Positions 51,654 through 61,674 of a stretch of 64,000 nucleotides of DNA are shown one piece after another (positions within the stretch are counted from its first letter, which is position 1; every line of letters starts with the position of its first letter). A model generated the notes under the pieces. That model was not told the origin of the DNA. It ran no database searches and worked only from the letters and a program-made list of their open reading frames with translations. The DNA comes from an uncultured Flavobacteriaceae bacterium (GTDB taxonomy: Bacteria > Bacteroidota > Bacteroidia > Flavobacteriales > Flavobacteriaceae). The translations under genes and the position numbers were made by a program. Where the stretch lies: positions 1 to 64,000 of the forward strand of contig CANLCJ010000024.1 in the NCBI GenBank assembly GCA_947489085.1, given 5' to 3'.

Positions 51654-52955
51654 ATGAAAAAAAAATTAACTAACTTTTTAGTCGTACTATTTATCGTAAT
51701 ATCTCATTTTGGCTATTCTCAAATAGTTTCAATTAACAAAAATGCAGATATGGAACTTTTTAGAGAAGTGCCAAATTTAAAAAGATCCAAAAAAACATCA
51801 GAAGATAGCGCAGAAGAAGAGGTCGAGGAAGAGAAAAAAGCTTTTAAGCCTTCTATACAAGTGGGATCTATTGTACACATGTATGCATCTTATCAACAAA
51901 ATGGTTTTGGTCCTGGTGGCAATAGAGAAACTTTAGATAACGATCCCGATGCATGGAGTAAAGACTTTAATTTATACCGCGCTAGAGTTTTAGTAGGTGG
52001 TAAATTATCTAAAAACGGGTCTTTCTTTTTAGAAACCGATTTACCATCTATAGTAGGTAGAGGTACCGGAAACACTAAGAATGTTAAAGTCTCTCCTATA
52101 ATTTTAGATGCCCAGTACGAACATACTTTTGGAAACCATACATTAATTGCTGGCTTACAACTGGTATCGCACAACCGTAACGGTCTGCAAGGTGCAGCAG
52201 CGCTTATGGCCAACGATTTTTCTTTTTTTCAATACCCTTTTAACCTCTTTGCAGACCAACCGCTACAAGGTAATTTTGGTCGCGACCTAGGGGTTAATGC
52301 CAGAGGATTCTTTTTAGATGACAAACTAGAATACCGTTTTGGGATTTTTACAGGAAGAAACACTGGCGAATTTGTAAACGACGATCCTGCATTACGTTAT
52401 GTAGGTAGAGTAGCTTACAACTTTTTCGATGCCGAAAAAGACTATTACTATGCAGGTACAAAACTGGGTACTGGCAAAACATTGGCTTTAGCAGCTGGTT
52501 TTGATTTACAAGGAACTTATCAAAACTTTGGGTTCGATTTCTTTTTAGACATGCCTTTAGGGTCTGCAGGTTCTATTACTGCAAATGGTGCTTTTTCTGC
52601 ACTTACAGGAGGCACAGACACCACTGGTACTTCTTTTGCTACTTTAATTCCTAGACAAACCACACAATTCTTAGAATTGGGGTATTACTTTAAAGCCTCT
52701 AAATTGCAACCCTGGATTCGTTATGAAAAGGCTAATGTTAACGCAGATGGCTTAGTGCAAACCGAGGGTATTCCTGTTAATGCCTTTAACGACCTTAATA
52801 CTGTTACTGTACTTGGTGGCGGATTAAATTACTGGTTTGCGGGTTATAACACCAACATAAGACTGTCTTACACCACATGGTCTCAAGAAAATACGCTTGG
52901 CGATAACCAAACGCAAGGCCAAATTTGGTTACAAACACAATTCTTTATTTTTTAA
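51654..52955 (+). CDS. Outer-membrane porin (PorO/P-like), putative urea channel
   Basis: A 433-residue outer-membrane beta barrel with a signal peptide (FLVVLFIVISHFGYSQ), a short acidic linker (EDSAEEEVEEEKKAFKP) and about sixteen amphipathic strands with aromatic girdles, ending in GQIWLQTQFFIF with the terminal phenylalanine needed for barrel assembly. It resembles phosphate-selective porin O/P family proteins (FNLYRARVLVGGKLSKNGSF, FFLETD). It is the first gene of the urea operon, nine bases from the nickel-permease-like gene. A role in letting urea, or nickel, cross the outer membrane is inferred from position; nothing in the barrel proves the substrate. Confidence 0.78.
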   Translation: MKKKLTNFLVVLFIVISHFGYSQIVSINKNADMELFREVPNLKRSKKTSEDSAEEEVEEEKKAFKPSIQVGSIVHMYASYQQNGFGPGGNRETLDNDPDAWSKDFNLYRARVLVGGKLSKNGSFFLETDLPSIVGRGTGNTKNVKVSPIILDAQYEHTFGNHTLIAGLQLVSHNRNGLQGAAALMANDFSFFQYPFNLFADQPLQGNFGRDLGVNARGFFLDDKLEYRFGIFTGRNTGEFVNDDPALRYVGRVAYNFFDAEKDYYYAGTKLGTGKTLALAAGFDLQGTYQNFGFDFFLDMPLGSAGSITANGAFSALTGGTDTTGTSFATLIPRQTTQFLELGYYFKASKLQPWIRYEKANVNADGLVQTEGIPVNAFNDLNTVTVLGGGLNYWFAGYNTNIRLSYTTWSQENTLGDNQTQGQIWLQTQFFIF

Positions 52956-52963
52956 AATAATAA

Positions 52964-53542
52964 ATGACTGCAACAATGTTATTTCCTGTATTTCTTGGCA
53001 TAATACACTGTTTTGAAGCAGACCATGTATTGGCTGTAGCTTCAGTTTCCACAAAGGAAACCTCTTCTAAATCTCTTTTTTATCAAGGTGTAACTTGGGG
53101 TTTAGGGCATTCAATACCTATAATACTTATAGGAGCTGTATATGTATACGCTAAAATATTCTTATTAAAAGACATTCCTTTTAGCCTAGAAGTTATAGTA
53201 GGAGTAGTACTTATTGTTGCAGGTGTTTTAAAACTTACACGTAAATCGAAAACTGAAAAATTAAATAACCACATAAGAGCAATGCTTTTTATAGGAGTAC
53301 TGCACGGCTTAGCAGGTTCGGCTGGAGTTATACTAGCCCACACAAGCACGCAATCTCATAGCTTTACCCAAGCACTATATTATATAGGATTTTCGGCAGG
53401 CTCTGTATTAGGTATGGGATTAATCAATGTAAGCCTAGGTAAAGTTAAAGGACTGGTCGGCTACATTAAAAAAATACAATGGTTAATCCCCTTACTTTCT
53501 ATTGGTTATGGCATCTTCATGATTTACAAATTTAGCTCATAA
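52964..53542 (+). CDS. ureH: UreH-like nickel permease
   Basis: A 192-residue membrane protein with about six helices. Helix 1 holds HCFEADH (15-21), the HX4DH nickel-binding signature of NiCoT and UreH permeases, and a GLGHSIPI motif follows, then GVLHGLAGSAGVIL, which repeats the histidine-glycine signature, and a serine/alanine-rich FSAGSVLGMGL helix. Such proteins import Ni2+ needed for urease activation. The position between the porin and urtA supports that role. The symbol is given by family resemblance. The gap to urtA is 22 bases. Confidence 0.82.
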   Translation: MTATMLFPVFLGIIHCFEADHVLAVASVSTKETSSKSLFYQGVTWGLGHSIPIILIGAVYVYAKIFLLKDIPFSLEVIVGVVLIVAGVLKLTRKSKTEKLNNHIRAMLFIGVLHGLAGSAGVILAHTSTQSHSFTQALYYIGFSAGSVLGMGLINVSLGKVKGLVGYIKKIQWLIPLLSIGYGIFMIYKFSS

Positions 53543-53564
53543 TTAACTTCATAAAATTAATACA

Positions 53565-54896
53565 ATGACGATTAAACTTTTACAAAAAAAATCTCAAGGA
53601 CTATTGGCTATTCTTTTATCTGCCACATTATTATTAGCGTCTTGTGGAAAAAAAGAAAAGACAGCAACTCCATCTAGCGCAACAGAAACCAGCAGTACTA
53701 CCAAGGCCGAACCTATAAAAATAGGGGTTTTACATTCCTTAAGTGGTACTATGGCCATCTCTGAAGTGTCTCTAAAAGATGTCGTAGAAATGGCTGTAGA
53801 AGAAATTAATGCAGCAGGTGGCGTCTTAGGAAAACCACTAAAAACCGAAGTTGTAGATCCTGCATCCGACTGGGATTTATTTGCTGAAAAATCTAAAGAA
53901 TTATTAATAGAGAAAAAAGTATCTGCTGTATTTGGATGTTGGACTTCTGTATCTCGTAAATCTGTTTTACCTGTATTTGAAGAAAATAACGGTTTGTTAT
54001 TTTACCCTGTACAGTACGAAGGTGAAGAATGTTCTAAAAGTGTGATTTACACAGGAGCAACACCAAACCAACAGCTTATTCCTGCTGCAGAATACATGAT
54101 GAGCGAAGAAGGTGGAGGCTATAAAAAATTCTATTTATTAGGTACCGATTACGTTTTTCCACGTACAGCAAACAAAATCTTAAAAGCCTTTTTACTGGCT
54201 AAAGGTGTTCCTGAAAAAAATATTATTGAAGAGTACACGCCTTTTCACCACCAAGATTACCAAACTATTGTTTCTAAAATAAAGAAATTCTCTGCAGGTG
54301 GCAAAGCATGTGTATTGAGTACTGTAAATGGCGATTCTAACGTACCATTCTACAAAGAATTCGCAAACCAAGGTTTAACTGCTACCTCTTGCCCAATTAT
54401 GGCATTCTCTGTAGCTGAAGATGAATTAAGAGCTATGGATACCGAATTTTTAGCAGGACACTTAGCCGCTTGGAACTACTACCAATCTGCCGCATCTCCT
54501 GCCAATGATACCTTTGTAAAAAACTTTAAAGCATTTTGTGCCAAAAACAACCTACCTGGTGGAAGTGCTCGTGTAACAGACGATCCTATCTGTTGGGCTT
54601 ATACAGGGGTTTATTTATGGAAACAAGCTGTAGAAAAAGCAGGTTCTGTTGCTGTAGATCAAGTACGTCCTGCATTATATGGCATGTCGTTTAACTCTCC
54701 TGGAGGCCTCGTAAAAATGGATCCTAGAAACCATCACCTTGCCAAACCTGTTAAAATAGGAGAAATAAAAGTCGATGGACAGTTTGATGTCATTTGGGAA
54801 ACCGAAGGCTTGGTAGACCCAGAACCTTGGTCTAAATATACCTCACCAAATAAAAGTTGCGACCACGTTAATCATGGCGGTACATACACAAAGTAA
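53565..54896 (+). CDS. urtA: Urea ABC transporter substrate-binding lipoprotein UrtA
   Basis: A 443-residue periplasmic-binding lipoprotein. Its signal peptide ends in a lipobox (LLLASC, lipidated C27), followed by a serine/threonine linker and a type I binding fold typical of the amide/urea group: IKIGVLHSLSGTMAISEVSL, AGGVLGKPLKTEVVDPASDW, VSAVFGCWTSVSRKSVLPVF, EENNGLLFYPVQYEGEECS and TGATPNQQL. That set is diagnostic of UrtA rather than branched-chain amino acid binders. The protein would be anchored to the outer face of the inner membrane and deliver urea to UrtB/C. A 17-base hairpin follows the gene. Confidence 0.95.
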   Translation: MTIKLLQKKSQGLLAILLSATLLLASCGKKEKTATPSSATETSSTTKAEPIKIGVLHSLSGTMAISEVSLKDVVEMAVEEINAAGGVLGKPLKTEVVDPASDWDLFAEKSKELLIEKKVSAVFGCWTSVSRKSVLPVFEENNGLLFYPVQYEGEECSKSVIYTGATPNQQLIPAAEYMMSEEGGGYKKFYLLGTDYVFPRTANKILKAFLLAKGVPEKNIIEEYTPFHHQDYQTIVSKIKKFSAGGKACVLSTVNGDSNVPFYKEFANQGLTATSCPIMAFSVAEDELRAMDTEFLAGHLAAWNYYQSAASPANDTFVKNFKAFCAKNNLPGGSARVTDDPICWAYTGVYLWKQAVEKAGSVAVDQVRPALYGMSFNSPGGLVKMDPRNHHLAKPVKIGEIKVDGQFDVIWETEGLVDPEPWSKYTSPNKSCDHVNHGGTYTK

Positions 54897-54935
54897 GCCT
54901 ATGACGTATACCATCCCTTGTTATTAATTCAATTT

Positions 54936-54973
54936 GAAGACTATTGCATGAGAGCACTCATGCAATAGTCTTC
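54936..54973 (+). promoter_or_regulatory. 17-bp perfect hairpin between urtA and urtB
   Basis: GAAGACTATTGCATGAG (54936-54952) and its exact reverse complement (54957-54973) are separated by AGCA. There is no T run after it, so it is not a standard terminator. It lies in the 111-base gap that follows the binding-protein gene, where such hairpins typically stabilise the upstream mRNA and cause partial termination or processing, giving more binding protein than permease. Confidence 0.75.
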
Positions 54974-55007
54974 ACTTTATGAACCTTTTCAATTCACATT
55001 CCAAAAA

Positions 55008-56657
55008 ATGGTAAAAAGAAAAACAGCTCTATACATTAGACTACTACTAGCACTACTCCCCTTAATAATATGTGCTACTAATGATGGTGATATTCGTTTG
55101 TTAATGTCTCCAGATAAAGCCACTAAATCAGACGCTTTTTCACGCTTACTGGCCGCAAAGCAAGTCGCTACTTTCCCCGTATTAAATGCCATTAACAGCA
55201 AAAAGTTATTTGCATACAATGGCCAACTGGTAAGCATTGGAGAAAAAAACAGCACAGCAAATCAAGTAACTTACGACGTGTTTCTACTTTTTCCCGAAAT
55301 AAAAACACTAACCGATAAGAACAATGCGCCTTTAAAAGTCCCCCTAAGTGCGCTGCAACCTATAAAATTTTCTAGAAAAGAACGTCTCAGTCTTATTCCT
55401 TTACTCCCCTATATTAATCTTACCTCTACCGATAAAGACTTACGAAAATTAGCCTATACCCAATTTCAAAACACCCCAAAACTCGAAGATATTTCTATTT
55501 TAGAAGCGGCTTCTGCTAAAGAAACAGACACCGAGTTAATGCGTTTTGCCGCTGAGACTATCGCCATTGTAAAACTGCTAAATGCAACGACTCCAGAAGC
55601 TCAAATCGCTCAAATAAGACGCTTAGAAGCTAACAAAGGCGACAATACTGTTTTCTTATTAAACAGCTATTTAGAAAATACAACACCGCTAACGCCCAAC
55701 GTACAAAAAAGAGCCCGCGAAGCCATTACCAACCTTAATGACAGAGCTACGCGTATCGATTGGATACAAAATTTATTTAGTGGTTTAAGCTTAGGCAGCA
55801 TATTAATTCTTATCGCACTAGGCCTTTCCATTATTTACGGTTTAGCAGGCGTTATTAATATGGCACATGGCGAATTTATGATGATTGGTGCTTACACTAC
55901 ATTTTGTGTGCAAGAACTTTTTAAAATAAGTAATGGTGGTGCACTTAGCGATGCCTTCTTCTGGCTGTCCATTCCTATAGCATTTCTAGTTTCTGGCACC
56001 TTTGGATTGGTCATAGAACGTTTAATAATTCGTAAACTTTACGGTAGCCCGCTGCAAAGCCTTTTGGCAACATGGGGGGTGAGTTTAGTCTTTATACAAT
56101 TGGCGCGTACTATTTTTGGAGACTTAACCTCTGTAAAAGCACCTGCTTTACTCTCTGGAGGTTGGCATGTAGCGCCACAATTAGTATTGCCTTATAATCG
56201 AATTTTTATCATCATCATTACCACTGTAATGATTATTCTCACCTTCCTATTTTTATACAAATCTAGATTAGGGTTACGCATTCGCGCTGTTACTCAAAAT
56301 AGAAACATGAGTGCCTGCTTGGGCATTTCTACTAAAAAAATTGATGCCATGACCTTCTTTATTGGTTCGGGTATCGCAGGTATTGCAGGTTGCTGTATGA
56401 CTTTAATTGGCAATATTGTTCCAGACATGGGGCAAACCTATATTGTAGATTCCTTTTTAGTTGTAGTTACTGGAGGTGTAGGCAACCTATTCGGCACCAT
56501 AGTCGCAGGCTTAGGCATAGGGCAATTTACCAAAATTTTAGAACCCATATTCCATGCTGTATATGGTAAAGTTATCATCTTAGGCATCATTATTTTCTTT
56601 TTACAATTTAAGCCTAGAGGCTTGTTTCCTCCTAAAGGCAGAATCGCAGACGATTAA
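55008..56657 (+). CDS. urtB: Urea ABC transporter permease UrtB
   Basis: A 549-residue LivH-type permease. The first ~250 residues are a signal-like segment (LLLALLPLIICATNDGD) and a soluble, helical, HEAT-like region (LLPYINLTSTDKDLRKLAYT, ETDTELMRFAAETIAIVKLL), as found in the long form of UrtB. The membrane half begins around IQNLFSGLSLGSILILIALG and includes LAGVINMAHGEFMMIGAYTT, the conserved permease core, then LGISTKKIDAMTFFIGSGIA. It pairs with UrtC to form the urea channel across the inner membrane. It starts two bases before urtC ends up next in line (gap of 2 bases). Confidence 0.94.
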   Translation: MVKRKTALYIRLLLALLPLIICATNDGDIRLLMSPDKATKSDAFSRLLAAKQVATFPVLNAINSKKLFAYNGQLVSIGEKNSTANQVTYDVFLLFPEIKTLTDKNNAPLKVPLSALQPIKFSRKERLSLIPLLPYINLTSTDKDLRKLAYTQFQNTPKLEDISILEAASAKETDTELMRFAAETIAIVKLLNATTPEAQIAQIRRLEANKGDNTVFLLNSYLENTTPLTPNVQKRAREAITNLNDRATRIDWIQNLFSGLSLGSILILIALGLSIIYGLAGVINMAHGEFMMIGAYTTFCVQELFKISNGGALSDAFFWLSIPIAFLVSGTFGLVIERLIIRKLYGSPLQSLLATWGVSLVFIQLARTIFGDLTSVKAPALLSGGWHVAPQLVLPYNRIFIIIITTVMIILTFLFLYKSRLGLRIRAVTQNRNMSACLGISTKKIDAMTFFIGSGIAGIAGCCMTLIGNIVPDMGQTYIVDSFLVVVTGGVGNLFGTIVAGLGIGQFTKILEPIFHAVYGKVIILGIIIFFLQFKPRGLFPPKGRIADD

Positions 56658-56659
56658 TT

Positions 56660-57739
56660 ATGAAAGCACTTTTAAAAAACAGGTCGTACGACTATATTAT
56701 TTTTATCGCACTATTTTTACTTATACTCCCATTAGGGCATCTTCTTGGGGTTATTTCTGTAAATACCATTTCATTATGGGGGCGCTATTTTTGTTTTGCC
56801 ATTGCTGCTATTGGACTAGATATGCTTTGGGGCTACACGGGTATTTTATGCATGTGCCAAGCTCTATTTTTTTGTATGGGTGGCTACGGTATCGCCATGC
56901 ACATGCTTTTGTCTGCTTCTGGAGAAGGCACCTATGGCAAAGCCATTCCAGATTTCATGGTATGGAATCAAGTTACAGAACTCCCTTTTTTCTGGGAACC
57001 CTTTCATTATTTTCCTCTAGCCCTTATATGTGCTTTAATAGTTCCTGGGCTTTTTGCAGGGGTCTTTGGTTATTTTATTTTTAGAAGTCGCCTTAAAGGC
57101 GTGTATTTTGCCATTATAACCCAAGCGTTAGCATTGGCGATGTGGCTTATTTTTTTAAGAAACGAAACCATGCTAGGTGGCACGAATGGGCTTACCGACT
57201 TTAAACAACTTGCAGGACTAGATCTTACAGCAGCATCTACCAAACTGTTATTATACATTACGTCCTGTTTGGTACTTATTGGTGTGTATATAGGTTCTAA
57301 AAAATTAGTTAACTCTAAATTTGGGAAAGTTTTAGTTGCCATTAGAGATAGTGAATCGCGTATTCGATACACCTCGTATGAAATTAAAAATTACCAAGTT
57401 ACCATTTTCGTTATAGCTGCTGTTATAGCTGCTATTGGAGGTATACTCTACGTACCTCAAACGGGAATTATAACCCCTGGCCGTATGGATGTTAAGGCCT
57501 CTATAGAGATGATCATCTGGGTCGCTCTTGGAGGAAGAGGCAAACTAAAAGGAGCTGTGTTTGGCACACTATTAGTCAATTTTTTATACAGTATATTCAC
57601 CTCAACCCTTCCCGGATCTTGGTTATATGTTATTGGTATTTTATTTATCGTTACCGTACTGTATTTAGACCAAGGTGTTATTGGCTTGCCGCAACAGATC
57701 AAAACCTATTTTGCAAAACGAAAATCTGCTAAACTATGA
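56660..57739 (+). CDS. urtC: Urea ABC transporter permease UrtC
   Basis: A 359-residue LivM-type permease with about ten helices. It contains GRYFCFAIAAIGLDMLWGYT, GILCMCQALFFCMGGYGIAM, an insert typical of UrtC (GTYGKAIPDFMVWNQVTELP), NETMLGGTNGLTDF, and the EAA-like VAIRDSESRIRYTSYEIKNY, which contacts the ATPases. It ends in a four-base ATGA overlap with urtD, so translation is coupled. It forms the second half of the transmembrane urea pathway. Confidence 0.94.
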   Translation: MKALLKNRSYDYIIFIALFLLILPLGHLLGVISVNTISLWGRYFCFAIAAIGLDMLWGYTGILCMCQALFFCMGGYGIAMHMLLSASGEGTYGKAIPDFMVWNQVTELPFFWEPFHYFPLALICALIVPGLFAGVFGYFIFRSRLKGVYFAIITQALALAMWLIFLRNETMLGGTNGLTDFKQLAGLDLTAASTKLLLYITSCLVLIGVYIGSKKLVNSKFGKVLVAIRDSESRIRYTSYEIKNYQVTIFVIAAVIAAIGGILYVPQTGIITPGRMDVKASIEMIIWVALGGRGKLKGAVFGTLLVNFLYSIFTSTLPGSWLYVIGILFIVTVLYLDQGVIGLPQQIKTYFAKRKSAKL

Positions 57740-58491
57740 CTACAGTAAGACCATTAATATTACAAGCACAAAATCTAAAAGTAGCATTTGGAGGCGTACA
57801 AGCCTTAGATTTAGCCTTGTTCAAACTCAAAGAAAACGAACTCCGCGTTATTATAGGCCCTAACGGTGCTGGTAAATCGACATTTATGGATTTAATTTGT
57901 GGTAAGACCAAAGCCGACTCAGGGAAAATTTTATTTAAAGATGAAGATATTTTAGGTAAAAAGGAAGTAGAAATCGCGCAGATGGGCATTGGTAGAAAAT
58001 TTCAAAAACCCTCTGTATTCACTAGCCTATCGGTATTTGACAATTTACTTTTAGCCTATAAAATGCCTAAAAATGTATGGCATTCCATGCGCTTTAAACT
58101 AAACTCAGAAATTACAGACCGCATCCACGAAGTCGCTAAAAAAGTAGGCTTAGAAGCTGTTTTAAATAGTGAAGCAGGCAGTTTATCTCACGGTCAAAAA
58201 CAATGGTTAGAGATCGGAATTGTGGTGATTCAAAATCCCAAATTGATGCTCATTGATGAGCCTGCCGCTGGAATGTCGGATACCGAAACCGCTAAAACGG
58301 GAGATTTAATTTTAAGCTTGGTAGAAGACCATTCGGTAATTGTGATCGAACATGATATGAATTTCGTAGAACAAATTGCTATCGAAAATGTGAGCGTTCT
58401 GGTTGGCGGAAAACTGCTCACAGAAGGCCCTTTTCAAGACGTAAGAGCAGACGAAAGAGTAATTAATAGCTATTTAGGTAAAGCCGTTTAA
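57736..58491 (+). CDS. urtD: Urea ABC transporter ATP-binding protein UrtD
   Basis: A 251-residue LivG-type ATPase. Walker A is GPNGAGKST (41-49), the family's IGRKFQKPSVFTSLSVFDNL segment follows, the signature is LSHGQKQWLEIGIV, and Walker B is LMLIDEPAAGMSDTE. The Q in LSHGQKQ and the GIGRKFQ sequence are distinguishing marks of UrtD against LivG. It overlaps urtC by four bases and precedes urtE by 10 bases. Confidence 0.95.
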   Translation: MTTVRPLILQAQNLKVAFGGVQALDLALFKLKENELRVIIGPNGAGKSTFMDLICGKTKADSGKILFKDEDILGKKEVEIAQMGIGRKFQKPSVFTSLSVFDNLLLAYKMPKNVWHSMRFKLNSEITDRIHEVAKKVGLEAVLNSEAGSLSHGQKQWLEIGIVVIQNPKLMLIDEPAAGMSDTETAKTGDLILSLVEDHSVIVIEHDMNFVEQIAIENVSVLVGGKLLTEGPFQDVRADERVINSYLGKAV

Positions 58492-58501
58492 AAACAAAAC
58501 C

Positions 58502-59197
58502 ATGGTATTAGAAACAAAAGATATTACTGCAGCCTATGGGGAAAGCCAAATTCTTTGGGGCGTTAATTTAAAAGTTGAACCCGCTACAATTACAACCATT
58601 ATGGGCCGTAACGGTGTTGGTAAAACCACCTTACTAAAAACCGTTATTGGCCTTTTAAAAAATCCTGAAGGGAGCATTCTATACGAAGGTCAAGATATTT
58701 CTAGATTAGCACCGCATAAACGTGCCAAACTAGGTATTGGATACGTGCCGCAAGGTCGAGAAATCATTCCTAAACTAACCGTATATGAAAATCTAAAGCT
58801 AGGCCTAGAAAGTACTACTGAAACTACAATTCCTGAAGAAGAAATTTACGAGTTATTTCCTATTTTAAAAGATTTTAGAAAGCGTCTTGGTGGCAATTTA
58901 AGTGGAGGACAACAGCAGCAATTAGCCATTGCTCGTGCCATAACGGGGCGCCCAAAACTACTACTATTAGACGAGCCTACTGAAGGGATACAACCTTCGA
59001 TAAGCCAAGAAATCGCAAAAATTTTATTACGTTTGAAGGAAGAGAAAAACATCGCGACTTTGCTTGTCGAACAAAAAATAGATTTTGCAAAAGGCATAAC
59101 AGACTATTACTATTTTATGAATAGAGGAAAAGTCGTTGCGGCCTCTAAAGCTTCAGACATAAGTATAGAAGAAATAAACGCTCATAACGCCATATAA
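58502..59197 (+). CDS. urtE: Urea ABC transporter ATP-binding protein UrtE
   Basis: A 231-residue LivF-type ATPase. It opens with [20 protein letters not shown], Walker A is GRNGVGKTT (35-43), [20 protein letters not shown] is the UrtE-type PQGREIFP-like segment, the signature is [15 protein letters not shown] and Walker B is [14 protein letters not shown]. It completes the UrtABCDE transporter and is followed by the fused urease subunit gene after 7 bases, so uptake and hydrolysis genes share one transcript. Confidence 0.95.
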   Translation: MVLETKDITAAYGESQILWGVNLKVEPATITTIMGRNGVGKTTLLKTVIGLLKNPEGSILYEGQDISRLAPHKRAKLGIGYVPQGREIIPKLTVYENLKLGLESTTETTIPEEEIYELFPILKDFRKRLGGNLSGGQQQQLAIARAITGRPKLLLLDEPTEGIQPSISQEIAKILLRLKEEKNIATLLVEQKIDFAKGITDYYYFMNRGKVVAASKASDISIEEINAHNAI

Positions 59198-59204
59198 AAT
59201 CCCA

Positions 59205-59954
59205 ATGAGACTAACACCAAGAGATATTGAAAAATTAATGTTGCATCAAGCAGGTTTTGTTGCACAAAAACGCTATGCAAGGGGGCTTAAATTAAATTAC
59301 CCCGAAACCATCGCTTTAATTAGCACGCAACTTTTAGAATTGATTCGAGAAGGCTATTCTGTTGCGGCATTAATGAATTTAGGCAAACAGATTATAGGCA
59401 TTGATGATGTGATGGAAGGCGTTGAAAAAATGATTCACGACGTGCAGGTAGAAGGCACGTTCCCTGATGGCACAAAGCTTGTTACAGTACACCATCCCAT
59501 ATGTCAAAAAAACATTAGCAATGGTCTAGCCCTCTATGGTTCTGGATTGACAAAAAGCGACCAAAACATTGAAGTAGACAATACCTCTAATCCACATCCC
59601 GGTAATTACGAGGTGATAGACGCGGCTATAGAACTTAACAAAAACAGAAAAACCATAACGCTTATGGTAATTAATAAAGGGGATCGCCCTATACAGGTAG
59701 GCTCTCATTACCCTTTTGCTGAAACCAATCCATGTTTAGAATTTGATAGAACATTAGCCTTGACCTACCGTTTAAACATTCCTGCTGGAACTGCTGTACG
59801 TTTCGAGCCCGGAGAAGAAAAACAAGTAGAACTGGTTGAAATAGCAGGCGCTATGAAAATCTATGGCGGTAATGGATTAATAAATGGGACGGTTAAAGGC
59901 CGAGAATCCGAAATTATAGCCAAGATGAAACAACACAACTATTTAAAATCTTAA
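59205..59954 (+). CDS. ureA: Urease fused gamma/beta subunit (UreAB)
   Basis: A 249-residue fusion. Residues 1-99 are the gamma subunit ([60 protein letters not shown]-like [15 protein letters not shown]). Residues about 110-249 are the beta subunit ([76 protein letters not shown]). Fusion of gamma and beta is known from Helicobacter UreA and some other lineages, while most bacteria keep separate genes. It assembles with UreC into the (UreAB-UreC)3 enzyme. It is 7 bases upstream of ureC. Confidence 0.95.
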   Translation: MRLTPRDIEKLMLHQAGFVAQKRYARGLKLNYPETIALISTQLLELIREGYSVAALMNLGKQIIGIDDVMEGVEKMIHDVQVEGTFPDGTKLVTVHHPICQKNISNGLALYGSGLTKSDQNIEVDNTSNPHPGNYEVIDAAIELNKNRKTITLMVINKGDRPIQVGSHYPFAETNPCLEFDRTLALTYRLNIPAGTAVRFEPGEEKQVELVEIAGAMKIYGGNGLINGTVKGRESEIIAKMKQHNYLKS

Positions 59955-59961
59955 CCCTACT

Positions 59962-61674
59962 ATGAGCAAAAAAATACATCGCGATGCTTATGCTGATATG
60001 TATGGCATTACAACAGGAGACTTATTAACCTTAGGAGATACCAACCTTAAAATTCGTATTGAAAATGATTTTACGGTATATGGCGAAGAATGTAAATTTG
60101 GAGGCGGAAAAGTATTAAGAGATGGTATGGGGCAAGCTACAGGCATACCTCAAGAAGAGGCCCTAGATTTGATCTTTACGAATGCTATTATTATTGATTA
60201 CACAGGTATTTACAAAGCAGATATTGGCCTTAAAAACGGACGTATTCATGCCATAGGCAAAGGTGGTAATCCACATATTATGGAAGGCGTACATCCAGAT
60301 ATGATTGTAGGTGCGACAACCGAAGTTATCGCTGCAGAAGGTGCTATAGTAACCGCTGCGGGTATCGACAATCATATTCATTACATCTGTCCGCAGCAAA
60401 TAGACGAGGCCATCGCTTCTGGCATAACAACCTTTGTGGGCGGGGGAACAGGCCCTACAACAGGCACTAACGCCACCACCTGCACACCTGGTGCTTTTCA
60501 TATTGAAATGATGTTAAAAGCAACAGATCATTTTCCTATGAATTTTGGGTTTTTAGCCAAAGGGAACTCTTCACACCCTAAGGCCTTAGAACAACAAATA
60601 GAAGCTGGAGCTTTAGGGCTTAAATTACATGAAGATTGGGGGTCTACGCCTACAGCTATAGACACCTGCCTTAGTGTTGCAGATGCCTATGATGTACAAG
60701 TTTGTATTCATACAGATACCCTAAACGAAAGTGGTTTTGTAGAAGTGACTAAAGCAGCTTTAAAAGGCCGAACCATACACACCTATCATACTGAAGGTGC
60801 TGGAGGTGGACATGCTCCAGATATCATCACTTTATGTGGTGTCTCTAATGTATTGCCTTCTTCTACAAACCCTACCAGACCTTACACGCATAATACGATA
60901 GACGAACACTTAGACATGCTTATGGTATGTCATCATTTAGATAAAAACATTCCCGAAGACGTGGCTTTTGCCGAAAGTAGAATTAGAGGCGAAACCATTG
61001 CTGCCGAAGATATTTTACATGATAGAGGCGCGCTGTCTATGATTGCTTCAGACTCTCAGGCCATGGGCCGTGTTGGAGAGGTTATTTGCAGAACATGGCA
61101 AACGGCTCATAAAATGAAATTGCAACGCGGAGCTTTACCTGAAGACGAAGGCACAGGAAGTGATAATTTTAGAGTGAAACGCTATATCTCTAAGTACACC
61201 ATTAACTCTGCACTTGCCCATGGTTTTGCTCATGAAATTGGCTCTATCGAGGTGGGGAAATTAGCAGATTTAGTGCTTTGGAAACCTCAATTTTTTGGTG
61301 TAAAACCAGAATTAATTATCAAAGGAGGTGTTATAGCACAGGCACAAATGGGAGACCCCAACGCCTCTATACCTACCCCCCAACCCTATTATTCCAGACC
61401 AATGTTTGGTGCCCTAGGCAAGGCTGTTGGTGACACCTCTAGAGTGTTTGTCTCTAAAGCGTCTTTAGAAAACGTAAAAACATACGGCCTAAGTAAAAAA
61501 GCCGTAGCTGTAAAAGACTGTAGAAACATCAGTAAAAAAGACATGCATTTTAATGATGAATTGCCTCGTATAAAAGTAGACCCCGAGCGCTATAAAGTTA
61601 CCATAGACGGTGTTCATTTAACCTGCGACCCTGTAAAGAAAGTACCTTTAGCCCAACTATACCATTTATTTTAA
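59962..61674 (+). CDS. ureC: Urease alpha (catalytic) subunit UreC
   Basis: A 570-residue urease catalytic subunit that hydrolyses urea to ammonia and carbamate. Nickel ligands are all present: H138 and H140 ([13 protein letters not shown]), the carbamylated lysine K221 ([13 protein letters not shown]), H250 ([11 protein letters not shown]), H276 ([15 protein letters not shown]) and D364 ([13 protein letters not shown]). The flap cysteine C323 and catalytic histidine H324 are in MVCHHLD. Length and order match typical bacterial UreC. Its stop overlaps the ureF start by one base (TAATG). The enzyme is cytoplasmic and inactive until accessory proteins load nickel. Confidence 0.98.
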   Translation: MSKKIHRDAYADMYGITTGDLLTLGDTNLKIRIENDFTVYGEECKFGGGKVLRDGMGQATGIPQEEALDLIFTNAIIIDYTGIYKADIGLKNGRIHAIGKGGNPHIMEGVHPDMIVGATTEVIAAEGAIVTAAGIDNHIHYICPQQIDEAIASGITTFVGGGTGPTTGTNATTCTPGAFHIEMMLKATDHFPMNFGFLAKGNSSHPKALEQQIEAGALGLKLHEDWGSTPTAIDTCLSVADAYDVQVCIHTDTLNESGFVEVTKAALKGRTIHTYHTEGAGGGHAPDIITLCGVSNVLPSSTNPTRPYTHNTIDEHLDMLMVCHHLDKNIPEDVAFAESRIRGETIAAEDILHDRGALSMIASDSQAMGRVGEVICRTWQTAHKMKLQRGALPEDEGTGSDNFRVKRYISKYTINSALAHGFAHEIGSIEVGKLADLVLWKPQFFGVKPELIIKGGVIAQAQMGDPNASIPTPQPYYSRPMFGALGKAVGDTSRVFVSKASLENVKTYGLSKKAVAVKDCRNISKKDMHFNDELPRIKVDPERYKVTIDGVHLTCDPVKKVPLAQLYHLF

